Assembly: GCF_001637225.1 (NCBI RefSeq)
Contig: NZ_LVJI01000016.1
Span: 186,001-250,000 of the forward strand
Origin: Paenibacillus antarcticus
Lineage (GTDB): Bacteria > Bacillota > Bacilli > Paenibacillales > Paenibacillaceae
Length of the DNA stretch: 64,000 bases
Reading direction: 5' to 3'
The position numbers were made by a program, and so were the translations under genes. Positions 53,643-62,562 of this stretch are shown here, piece after piece. The first letter of the stretch is position 1; the number at the start of each line of letters is the position of its first letter. The notes under the pieces are model-generated. The model saw only the letters and a program-made list of their open reading frames with translations, made no database searches and was not told where the DNA came from.

Positions 53643-53692
53643 AATTCATAAAAGAAGCGTCCGCATATGCACGGACGCTTCTTTTATGAATT
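53643..53692. terminator. Bidirectional terminator upstream of the DUF418 gene
   Basis: AATTCATAAAAGAAGCGTCC pairs with GGACGCTTCTTTTATGAATT, 21 perfect pairs and an 8-base loop. It ends the minus-strand gene that stops at 53724. Confidence 0.92.
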
Positions 53693-53723
53693 GATAACTA
53701 TCTGTGAGTGAACAAATAGATGA

Positions 53724-55379
53724 TTAGTGTGACATATGACCTGCTGACATGTTAGTCATATCAGTTGCCATGTTATGTGCTGCTGCACTTGCCGGTGCCA
53801 TAGCTTTCGTCATTATAATGGTTGCCTTATCCTTGCCCCAAGCAACATTCCAACCCAGAAGCTCGGTGATGAAACGTAGAGGAACCTCAGTACGACCATC
53901 TTTTACGAATACCGTTGCTCCGACCTTCTTGTTCATACCATTCAATTGCATTGTGTCTTGACCAATCCAGAAGGCAAGCTTATCATCTCCAGCCATGATC
54001 CAAGTGGTATTTGTTGTTTTATCATATTTGACTTTAGCACCAATCCCTTCAGCTAGGAAACGTACGGGGATAAAAGTACTACCGTTCTTTATGAAAGGTG
54101 CCACATCCATCATCATTTTGTTGTTGTTCACATGAATTGTTTTACTTCCGAGTTGCATGGTGACAGTACTCACTTGTGGTGAAGTTGGTACAGTTGGAGT
54201 CGTTGTTTCGAATTTAGCAGGGAACTGTTTTACAATACCTTCAGATAGAGCATCACCTGTCATAAACATATGGGCATAGGCTTCACGTTCAGCGGTATAG
54301 GCTGTTTTGTAGTCTTTAGCTACATAGCTGTCGAATGCTTTCAGCAATTCATTAATGTGCATTTTCAATCCATCAGCCAATTGTTGTTCACTCAGATTCG
54401 GATTTGCTGTAGCGAAGAATTTAGCTTGTGCTAGACGATACTTCTCTAAGTTAGCTACTGCTTTTTGTTTCGCTGTGTTGTCTTTGGTAGCTGTTGCTTT
54501 GACATAATCTACGAAATATCCGATATGAGAAGACCATAATGGGTTGAAGGCTTTACCTGCATCCGCTCCGTAGATTGAAGCTATGGCGTTGGACAAATCA
54601 TTGGTATTCATCGTTAGAACAGCGGCTGCTTGATCGAAGTCAGGGGCACCGTCGATTCCCTTTTGCATAGCGAATACGGCTGCTGAAGCATGTTCACCGA
54701 GTATTTGACCTAAAGTCTGACGAAGGTCGGAAGCGGGGTTGTTCATAATGTCTCCAGTAAACATGGTAGGGAATTGTTTAACAATTCCGTCAGCTAGAGC
54801 ATCACCAGTCATAAGCATGTGAGCATAAGCTTCACGTTCGGTTGTGTACACGCTAGCATAGTCTTTAGCTACATAGCTGTTAAATGCTTTCAATAATTCA
54901 TTAATGTGCATTTTGAGTCCTTCAGCGAGCTCTTGTTCATTTAGGTTCGGATTCGCTGTTGCGAAGAACTTAGCTTGAGCCAAGCGGTATATCTCAAGAT
55001 TATCTACAGCTTTTTGTTTGGCTACGTTATCTTTAGCACCGGTTGCTTTCACATAATCTACAAAGTATCCAATATGCGAGGACCATATGGTGTTAAAAGA
55101 TTTACCAGCTTCATCGCCGTATACAGATGCAATCGCTTGGCTTAACTCATCGGTGTTGGCATTCAGTGCGCCGGCTGCATCGGCAAAGTCTGCTTTACCG
55201 TCGTAACCTTTCTGCATCGTGTTAATCGCAAGTATGGCATGTTCACCAAGTAGATTACCGAGGGCTGATCTGAGATCGGCCGCTGATCCTTTAGTTGTCG
55301 GTGCTGCACTAGCGAAGGCTGGAATCACAAGAAATACGGCTAACATCAATGTAAGTATTCTGGTCATATGAATTTTCAT
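53724..55379 (-). CDS. Secreted protein: two 183-residue repeats, stalk domain, Met/His-rich tail
   Basis: 551 residues. Signal peptide ending AFASA (about 25). Residues 34-207 and 217-390 are two copies of one helical module, spaced by exactly 183, sharing LGEHA, WSSHIGYFVDYVKAT, YRLAQAKFFATANPNL, LKMHINELLKAF and EREAYAHM. Four His per copy are invariant (47/230, 102/285, 158/341, 187/370). Residues about 405-525 are a stalk (copper amine oxidase N-terminal-like) domain with FIPVRFLAEGIGAKV and VPLRFITELLGW. The tail HNMATDMTNMSAGHMSH is Met/His-rich, as in copper proteins. The ATG at 55379 follows AAAGGAGAG. The module's function is unknown; metal or haem binding is inferred. Divergent from an ECF sigma gene. 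Confidence 0.8.
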   Translation of the reverse strand: MKIHMTRILTLMLAVFLVIPAFASAAPTTKGSAADLRSALGNLLGEHAILAINTMQKGYDGKADFADAAGALNANTDELSQAIASVYGDEAGKSFNTIWSSHIGYFVDYVKATGAKDNVAKQKAVDNLEIYRLAQAKFFATANPNLNEQELAEGLKMHINELLKAFNSYVAKDYASVYTTEREAYAHMLMTGDALADGIVKQFPTMFTGDIMNNPASDLRQTLGQILGEHASAAVFAMQKGIDGAPDFDQAAAVLTMNTNDLSNAIASIYGADAGKAFNPLWSSHIGYFVDYVKATATKDNTAKQKAVANLEKYRLAQAKFFATANPNLSEQQLADGLKMHINELLKAFDSYVAKDYKTAYTAEREAYAHMFMTGDALSEGIVKQFPAKFETTTPTVPTSPQVSTVTMQLGSKTIHVNNNKMMMDVAPFIKNGSTFIPVRFLAEGIGAKVKYDKTTNTTWIMAGDDKLAFWIGQDTMQLNGMNKKVGATVFVKDGRTEVPLRFITELLGWNVAWGKDKATIIMTKAMAPASAAAHNMATDMTNMSAGHMSH

Positions 55380-55567
55380 GAATAGCACTCTCCTTTGAGT
55401 TATGGTTATTTGTCCGCCTGTCTTTGAAGCGGTTATACTGATGAAACGTAAGAAGTTGATTTTTGGATCACATAAATTGAAATAAATATTTTGTTATAAA
55501 AAGTCATCCTCTTCAAAGGTTCTTGCGAACGTTATAATAGAGGGAGATCATGGAAAGGGGCCCTTAA

Positions 55568-56149
55568 ATGAAAGAACCCATAGAGGATAGTCAGATCATG
55601 CAGCGGATTAGGGATAGGGATCAAGCGGCGCTAGAGTTGCTATATGACCGCTATGAACGAGTCGTATATTCCTTTGCCTACCGTATTGTCAATGATGCGA
55701 TGGCCGCCGAGGAAGTGGTGCAGGAATTATTTCTGCGGATCTGGAACCATGGTGAGAGGTATGAAGTAACCCAAGGGAAACTAACAACGTGGATGTTCGT
55801 GATTACGCGAAATATTGCTGTGGACATGCTACGGCGCAAATCGGTTAGAGCAAAGGAGACCCCAATCGAGACGGAAGTTCTACAGCAGTTCACAGATGAA
55901 ACGTCAGACACCGAGCTAGAAGTGCAGCGAAGAGCTGAAAGTGATGAAGTGAAGCAGGCACTAAATGTACTTAACGAAGAGCAGAAACATGTGATTGAAT
56001 GGATATATTTCGAGGGACTAACGCAACAAGAAGTGGCCGATCGGCATGATATTCCGCTCGGAACGGTCAAGAGTCGTGTGAGACTTGCCATGAAGCAGCT
56101 TAAGCGGCGGCTAACGAACGCGGGAAGGAGGGAGCATGTCCATGAATGA
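55568..56149 (+). CDS. ECF-type RNA polymerase sigma factor
   Basis: 193 residues. Region 2: LYDRYERVVYSFAYRIVNDAMAAEEVVQELFLRIW and WMFVITRNIAVDMLRRK. Region 4: LNEEQKHVIEWIYFEGLTQQEVADRHDIPLGTVKSRVRLAMKQLK. The sequence is close to the SigK/ECF19-like group paired with RskA-type anti-sigma factors. AAAGGGG precedes the ATG. The end overlaps the anti-sigma gene by 14 bases. A GAACGTTATAAT stretch just upstream (about 55528) may be its promoter. Confidence 0.93.
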   Translation: MKEPIEDSQIMQRIRDRDQAALELLYDRYERVVYSFAYRIVNDAMAAEEVVQELFLRIWNHGERYEVTQGKLTTWMFVITRNIAVDMLRRKSVRAKETPIETEVLQQFTDETSDTELEVQRRAESDEVKQALNVLNEEQKHVIEWIYFEGLTQQEVADRHDIPLGTVKSRVRLAMKQLKRRLTNAGRREHVHE

Positions 56150-57089
56150 GAGAGCAAATGAATGTTGTGACTGGGCGGATATGTATGTGCTGGGCGGACT
56201 TGATGCTGTGGATACGGTTGAATTTGAAGCGCATCTACAGACATGTGTAGCTTGCCAAGATCAGGTACAGGAACTACGCGAAGTTGTAGACCTTCTTCCC
56301 TTAGCTGTCGAAGAAGTGCAGCCGCCAGAAGGTATGAGAACACGTATACTAAGCCATGTGTTGAACACAAGCAAAGTGTCGGAAGATAAAGTTGACGCAA
56401 GTGATGAGGAGCACAACGTAGTTGAGCAGACGAGCAACCGTAAGCATGGTGAAGATATCCAGAACCTAGCTAATGAGGTATTGCAGGTGGGAAAAGAGGT
56501 ATTGCAGGTAGAACCAACTCTATCAGATCGCGGAGGAATGGTATCCGCGCAAGCAGTTGAGACGCCAAGCGGTTCGTGGATACCAGCGCGTAGAAATACA
56601 CGCCGCAGTAGTCTACTATTGTGGCGCACAGTTAGCGTGGGGCTCGCAGCGGCTGTAGCAGGGTTGGCTATCTATACTTCTCAGCTACAACGTGATGTGA
56701 ATGGTCTAACTAATCAGCTTACGACTATGAATCAGCCTGCACAGGGATTGCGGACGAATGAAGCGGTTCAGCTGAATCCACAAGCGAAGGACATTGTAGC
56801 GAAGGGCTTAGCTACCATCGTCATTGACGATAAAGGCACGCATCTGGTCGTACAGGCAGAGAAGCTGCCTGAACTTACAGGCAATCAAGCATTCCAAGTA
56901 TGGTTGATTAAAGGGGACGTTAAGCAGAATGCTGGAACGTTCCTTGCGAACTCGAAAGGCACGGGTGCGGTCTACTATTCCTTTGATCCAGATGAATACG
57001 ATACCGTAGCCATTACGCTAGAGCCAGATGCGATGGGGCAGCAACCAAGAGGGCAAATTATATTGGCTGCACCTATTAAAGAGAGCTAG
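56136..57089 (+). CDS. Anti-sigma factor (zinc-finger, RskA-like)
   Basis: 317 residues. N-terminal anti-sigma zinc finger with H33-LQT-C37-VA-C40, a long acidic linker, one membrane helix (about 160-181, LLLWRTVSVGLAAAVAGLAIY), and an extracytoplasmic RskA domain: VVQAEKLPELTGNQAFQVWLI, GTFLANSKGTG and TVAITLEPDAM. It should hold the upstream sigma factor at the membrane until a signal triggers release. Its ATG at 56136 lies inside the sigma gene with AAGGAGG upstream. A terminator follows. Confidence 0.92.
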   Translation: MSMNERANECCDWADMYVLGGLDAVDTVEFEAHLQTCVACQDQVQELREVVDLLPLAVEEVQPPEGMRTRILSHVLNTSKVSEDKVDASDEEHNVVEQTSNRKHGEDIQNLANEVLQVGKEVLQVEPTLSDRGGMVSAQAVETPSGSWIPARRNTRRSSLLLWRTVSVGLAAAVAGLAIYTSQLQRDVNGLTNQLTTMNQPAQGLRTNEAVQLNPQAKDIVAKGLATIVIDDKGTHLVVQAEKLPELTGNQAFQVWLIKGDVKQNAGTFLANSKGTGAVYYSFDPDEYDTVAITLEPDAMGQQPRGQIILAAPIKES

Positions 57090-57120
57090 TCAAGATCTTC
57101 TAATGTTACTTTTGGGAATG

Positions 57121-57155
57121 AGAGCTAATCGGAATTTTCCGATTAGCTCTTTTTG
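57121..57155 (+). terminator. Terminator of the sigma/anti-sigma pair
   Basis: AGAGCTAATCGGAA pairs perfectly with TTCCGATTAGCTCT across a 2-base loop, followed by TTTT. Confidence 0.92.
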
Positions 57156-57269
57156 AAATATTATTAATTGAAAAAGGTTTTTTATCATAAGAATAGAATT
57201 AGGATTTGGGATATATTTACTTATTGTTGAGGTATCAAATATCAGAAAGAAAAAGGAGGGAATTCGAAA

Positions 57270-57773
57270 ATGACGAGTCCAACAATAAAAATGTATGACT
57301 ACCACGTCTGGGCAAACGGAGTGATAATGAATCGTATAAAAGAACTTCCACAGGAGATTTATCATAAGGAAGTTCAGAGTGGTTTTTCTTCCATTTCCAA
57401 GGTGATGACCCACATCTACCTCGTAGATTCTGGATGGTTTGATATTATCTCAGGGAAAAGCATGAATGAAGCATTTGCATATGCAAACGCAGTAAGAGAA
57501 CAGTTGGAAGCAAACAATATTGAGGAAATGGAGACCCTCTTACTCAATTTATCCGAGAGGTACAAAGTGTTTATCAACCTTCAAGAAGATTTAGATAGGG
57601 AAATTGTAGTTGATAATCCATATGCAGGGTTGCTTGAAACGTCACCTTCTGAATCGATTCTACATGTTGTAACGCATGGATCATATCACCGTGGCAATGT
57701 AGCAACCATGTTAAGACAATTGGGACATACCTCTGTAATGCAGGACTATGGACTTTACCTATATTCACAATAA
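57270..57773 (+). CDS. DinB-family protein
   Basis: 167 residues, four-helix DinB/YfiT-like fold. The three metal ligands fit His in MTHIYLVDSGW (about 47) and the two His of HVVTHGSYHRGNVA near 130-138, with the Trp-rich opening YDYHVWANGVI. Many family members are metal-dependent thiol transferases or are damage-inducible. AAGGAGGG precedes the ATG. Single gene; substrate unknown. Confidence 0.88.
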   Translation: MTSPTIKMYDYHVWANGVIMNRIKELPQEIYHKEVQSGFSSISKVMTHIYLVDSGWFDIISGKSMNEAFAYANAVREQLEANNIEEMETLLLNLSERYKVFINLQEDLDREIVVDNPYAGLLETSPSESILHVVTHGSYHRGNVATMLRQLGHTSVMQDYGLYLYSQ

Positions 57774-57867
57774 ACTGAGAGTTTCTTTCAATCAAATTTC
57801 TCTTTTGTGCAATAATAATTGTGGATATTATTTACTATTACGTTATACTCAATGTAGCAATTATATC

Positions 57868-57957
57868 GTCACGGGAGCTTGGTGGGACCAGGCTGAGAGG
57901 ATAGTTATAACTATCGACCGTCAAACCTGATCTGGATAATGCCAGCGGAGGAAATGG
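57868..57957 (+). promoter_or_regulatory. TPP riboswitch (thi element) of thiC
   Basis: All conserved blocks of the TPP aptamer are visible: ACGGGAGC, GGCTGAGAGG, ACCGT and AACCTGATCTGGATAATGCC followed by AGCGGAGGAAAT. A TATACT -10 lies at 57844-57849. Thiamine pyrophosphate should stop thiC expression. Confidence 0.96.
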
Positions 57958-57973
57958 AGTTTTATTTCTATTT

Positions 57974-58027
57974 GTCTACTCTAAGGGCTGCATCTTAATC
58001 AGATGCGGTCTTTTCTATGGAGTAGAC
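57974..58027 (+). terminator. Expression-platform hairpin of the TPP riboswitch
   Basis: GCATCT pairs with AGATGC and AAG with CTT, then TTTTCT; an outer GTCTACTC/GAGTAGAC stem encloses it. Probable terminator, with the outer stem perhaps part of the switch. Confidence 0.6.
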
Positions 58028-58041
58028 TTTACTCCGCTTGA

Positions 58042-59841
<1,800 letters not shown>

Positions 59842-59917
59842 CATATTGTCAAGATAAGTGCGACAGGACCTCCGGGAATGATTCGTAAGCGGTCTCGAAC
59901 TATAATGTCGTTAAATT

Positions 59918-59962
59918 AAAAACCCAGTTGTAGCATTCTCATGCTGTAACTGGGTTTTTATT
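59918..59962 (+). terminator. Terminator of thiC
   Basis: AAAAACCCAGTT pairs with AACTGGGTTTTT and inside it AGCAT with ATGCT. Confidence 0.93.
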
Positions 59963-59972
59963 CCTTTATCTA

Positions 59973-60000
59973 TTGATATACAACACTAAGTTTATAATAA
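59973..60000 (+). promoter_or_regulatory. Promoter of the GH16 gene
   Basis: TTGATA (59973-59978), 16-base spacer, TAATAA (59995-60000), overlapping a TATAAT. The transcription start would fall inside the following cre site. Confidence 0.5.
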
Positions 60001-60006
60001 AATAAT

Positions 60007-60020
60007 GAAAGCGATTACAA
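60007..60020. promoter_or_regulatory. cre site (CcpA) at the GH16 promoter
   Basis: TGAAAGCGATTACA matches TGWAANCGNTNWCA at every position and lies at about +1 to +14, a typical repression position. Confidence 0.75.
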
Positions 60021-60133
60021 AAGTTGATATAAAGAACGTTTTGTTTATTTTACGTCCTTATTTGCTACATCCTCTTTTGTTATTATGATCTTGTAACTTT
60101 GAAAGACTGATAAAATTTAAGGAGGCAATGGTA

Positions 60134-61357
60134 ATGAGAAAAAGGATTAGTTTGTTTTTATCCTCAGTCATGTTGGGGAGTATATTGTGTGTGTCATATG
60201 TTCCATCTGTATCGGCAGCCGGGCCTGGGGGTACCATTTGGACGCAGGACTTTTCTAAGAGCGATGAATTTGACAGCTTGGATCTTAATAAATGGGACAC
60301 TTCATTCTGGTATGATATTTCTGGTGTCTTTGCATTCAATTCGAATAATGTTGCAGTGTCCGGTGGAAACGTTAATCTTTCAGCTAAAAAAGAAAATTAT
60401 AATGGAAAGTCTTATACCTCAGCCGTGCTAAAATCAAAATTTCAGGTGGGAGGAGATTCTTACACTGAGATTAAAGCCAAAATGATTAATAAAAATGCTA
60501 ATGTTACCGCTGCACTCTGGTTATCTGATCAACCGGCTCAATGGAGCAATCCGAATATAGAAATTGATATAATGGAAAGTTTAGACCCAGACGGTGCACC
60601 TCAAAGAGTCGAAAGTACTCTTCATACTTGGCCAGTAAGCCCTGATTTCCACTTTGTTGCAGGGAATAAAAAATACAATGCGCCAGCTCCTTTAGACAAT
60701 GACTTTCATGTTTATGGATTAGAGCGAAGAGACGGGAAACTTCGGTTTTATTTGGATGGGGTTAAATATTGGGAATATACTGCATCTGTAATTAAGGAAT
60801 TTGCAACACAACCTAGAAACGTTATTTTTAGCATTGAAGGACATGCTGGAAATCCTGTAGATGCATACTTGCCTTCTGACTTTCAGATCGATTATGTAAG
60901 GGTGTATTCAAGTACAACTGTCGAAAATCCAGGCTTTGAATCCGATGGCGGACAGAATCCGACGGGATGGCTGGAGTCAGGTGATATAGGGGCGAGTTAT
61001 GCTGTTCGTCATGTAGGGGGCACACATAAGGGGAATTATAAGCTGGAGCATGCAGCTAATGAGCCTTTCGTTGTAAACACGTATCAGAAGAAAATTGGAT
61101 TGGAAAATGGACTCTATACGATGAAGGCTTGGGTTGCCAAGAGCAGTACAACGAATTATAATTCGTGCAAGATGTATGTCAAGGATTACGGCGATATAGA
61201 ACGTTCAACTAACGTTAATGGTACTGGCTGGAATCAGATTGTCATATCTAATATTAATGTAACTAATGGACAGATTGAATATGGCTTTGTTACAGATTAT
61301 AAAGGTGGGACTGGAGATTGGGCCGTGTTTGATGATGTTGAGTTTTATAAGCAGTAA
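60134..61357 (+). CDS. Secreted GH16 beta-glucanase-like enzyme with a C-terminal carbohydrate-binding domain
   Basis: 407 residues. Signal peptide ending VSA (about 28). The GH16 catalytic signature is E143-I-D145-I-M-E148 in NIEIDIMES, the six-residue form with the extra residue found in laminarinase, agarase and carrageenase branches rather than lichenases. A C-terminal CBM4/9-like beta-sandwich begins at about 262 (VENPGFESDG ... DDVEFYK). The ATG at 60134 has AAGGAGG 8 bases upstream; an ATG at 60128 is too close. A cre site at the promoter implies sugar repression. Polymer cut is not certain. Confidence 0.87.
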   Translation: MRKRISLFLSSVMLGSILCVSYVPSVSAAGPGGTIWTQDFSKSDEFDSLDLNKWDTSFWYDISGVFAFNSNNVAVSGGNVNLSAKKENYNGKSYTSAVLKSKFQVGGDSYTEIKAKMINKNANVTAALWLSDQPAQWSNPNIEIDIMESLDPDGAPQRVESTLHTWPVSPDFHFVAGNKKYNAPAPLDNDFHVYGLERRDGKLRFYLDGVKYWEYTASVIKEFATQPRNVIFSIEGHAGNPVDAYLPSDFQIDYVRVYSSTTVENPGFESDGGQNPTGWLESGDIGASYAVRHVGGTHKGNYKLEHAANEPFVVNTYQKKIGLENGLYTMKAWVAKSSTTNYNSCKMYVKDYGDIERSTNVNGTGWNQIVISNINVTNGQIEYGFVTDYKGGTGDWAVFDDVEFYKQ

Positions 61358-61373
61358 TAAGCATTAATTATAA

Positions 61374-61427
61374 AAAGAGGCTATTCTATCGCGACCATGA
61401 TAATGGTTGTGACAGGATAGCCTTTAC
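61374..61427. terminator. Bidirectional terminator
   Basis: AGGCTAT and TC pair with GA and ATAGCC; ACCAT pairs with ATGGT inside. It lies between converging genes. Confidence 0.85.
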
Positions 61428-61437
61428 TTATGATTAA

Positions 61438-62562
61438 CTATCGTTCCCAATTTATATTGCAGAACGTGTTGGTGTTGGCTGATTCATTCGCTTTTAAGCA
61501 CAATAATGCACTAATCAAACCATCATCTAACGAATTTTGAGACGGATCTTGCCCTCGCATAATTTGGATGAAGTTTTGGAGAAGCTTTCTGTCTCCGCCC
61601 ATATGTCCTTCAGTATTCGCATCAAGCTGATAGGTTTCAACCCTAGCATCATGATGCATATAAACTTCTAATTTATTCGTATACCAATCAAATTCTAAAG
61701 TTCCCTTATAACCGAGCAAACGCGCTCCGCGTTTCTCTGCTCCTCGACGTGCGAAAAAGTTCTGTGAGTAGGAAATATGCATCCCGGACTCATATCGAAT
61801 AAGTGCGCTGCCCGAATCTTCGTTTCCAGTATCTTCAGCGAAGCAACAATACTCTCCAATCTGACTAACGATCGTACTTTCAGCGCAAGTATACTTTTCA
61901 TCACATTCCGTGCATTTGAGTTTGGCGGGTTTGTTTCCTTTGAAGATCTGCTTCGATTTCATTGCACAAACGGATAAGGGCTTATTAGATCCAATCAAAT
62001 AGTTAATATAGTCGAAATCATGTGTTGCCTTTTGCAGGAATAAACCTCCGGTAATTTGTTCGTCTCGATACCAACTGTGAAAATAGACACCTCCGTAGGG
62101 AACGTTATTCACTGCCTGTACATGCTCTACGGTGCCGATTTTGCCAGAATCAATGATTTCCTTGGCCAGTCTGATCATTTCGGTATGACGAAGAGGGAAT
62201 GAGACGACAACTGGTGATTTCGAAGCTTCATATCCTGCCTTTAATGAAATTAAATCTTCTAAGTTCGTTGCTACCGGTTTTTCGAGAAATAGCGGTAAAT
62301 TTCTCTTCAGCACTTTAAGTGCGATTTCCGTATGAAGATCACATCGTGTACCTACCATGACGCCATCCAATTGCATCTGCTCAAGCATTTCATCTGCATT
62401 TTCAAAAAACGTGATAGATTCCGATTCAGCACCCAATTTTGTTTTAATCTCCTCATGACGAGGATCTGCGATAGCAACGATATGGCAATCAGCATCCATT
62501 GTGGATAGCATGACATGAAGATGCTTAAGGCGAAGCCCATAACCAGCTATTCCAATTCTCAT
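61438..62562 (-). CDS. Gfo/Idh/MocA-family oxidoreductase
   Basis: 374 residues. N-terminal Rossmann domain (RIGIAGYGLRLKHLHVML), the family's EKPVATN motif with the catalytic Lys, and a C-terminal beta-sheet domain with GGLFLQKATHDFDYINYLIG. A cysteine-rich insertion (KCTECDEKYTC, then YCCF) is found in several members of the family and may bind metal. It likely oxidises or epimerises a sugar or inositol derivative. AAGGAGAG precedes the ATG, whose ATGA overlaps the stop of the upstream DUF4091 gene, so translation is coupled. Confidence 0.9.
   Translation of the reverse strand: MRIGIAGYGLRLKHLHVMLSTMDADCHIVAIADPRHEEIKTKLGAESESITFFENADEMLEQMQLDGVMVGTRCDLHTEIALKVLKRNLPLFLEKPVATNLEDLISLKAGYEASKSPVVVSFPLRHTEMIRLAKEIIDSGKIGTVEHVQAVNNVPYGGVYFHSWYRDEQITGGLFLQKATHDFDYINYLIGSNKPLSVCAMKSKQIFKGNKPAKLKCTECDEKYTCAESTIVSQIGEYCCFAEDTGNEDSGSALIRYESGMHISYSQNFFARRGAEKRGARLLGYKGTLEFDWYTNKLEVYMHHDARVETYQLDANTEGHMGGDRKLLQNFIQIMRGQDPSQNSLDDGLISALLCLKANESANTNTFCNINWER

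Noticed and set aside
53724..55379. Possibility that the duplicated gene is a tandem repeat or CRISPR-like array
   Set aside because: Only two long copies exist, both coding and in frame; there are no short direct repeats with spacers.
55678..56400. 240-codon minus-strand frame over the sigma and anti-sigma genes
   Set aside because: It is the reverse of two well-supported overlapping genes, has a Ser/Cys/Leu-biased composition and no ribosome site.
57090..57413. 107-codon minus-strand frame overlapping dinB
   Set aside because: Phe/Ile-rich translation of AT-rich intergenic sequence, no ribosome site, overlaps a convincing gene and a terminator.
59842..59917. GCGACA/TGTCGT pairing and GGTCTCGAAC after thiC, considered as a tRNA or small RNA
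   Set aside because: No acceptor stem, T-arm GGTTCGA or anticodon arm can be assembled; the pairing is short and isolated.
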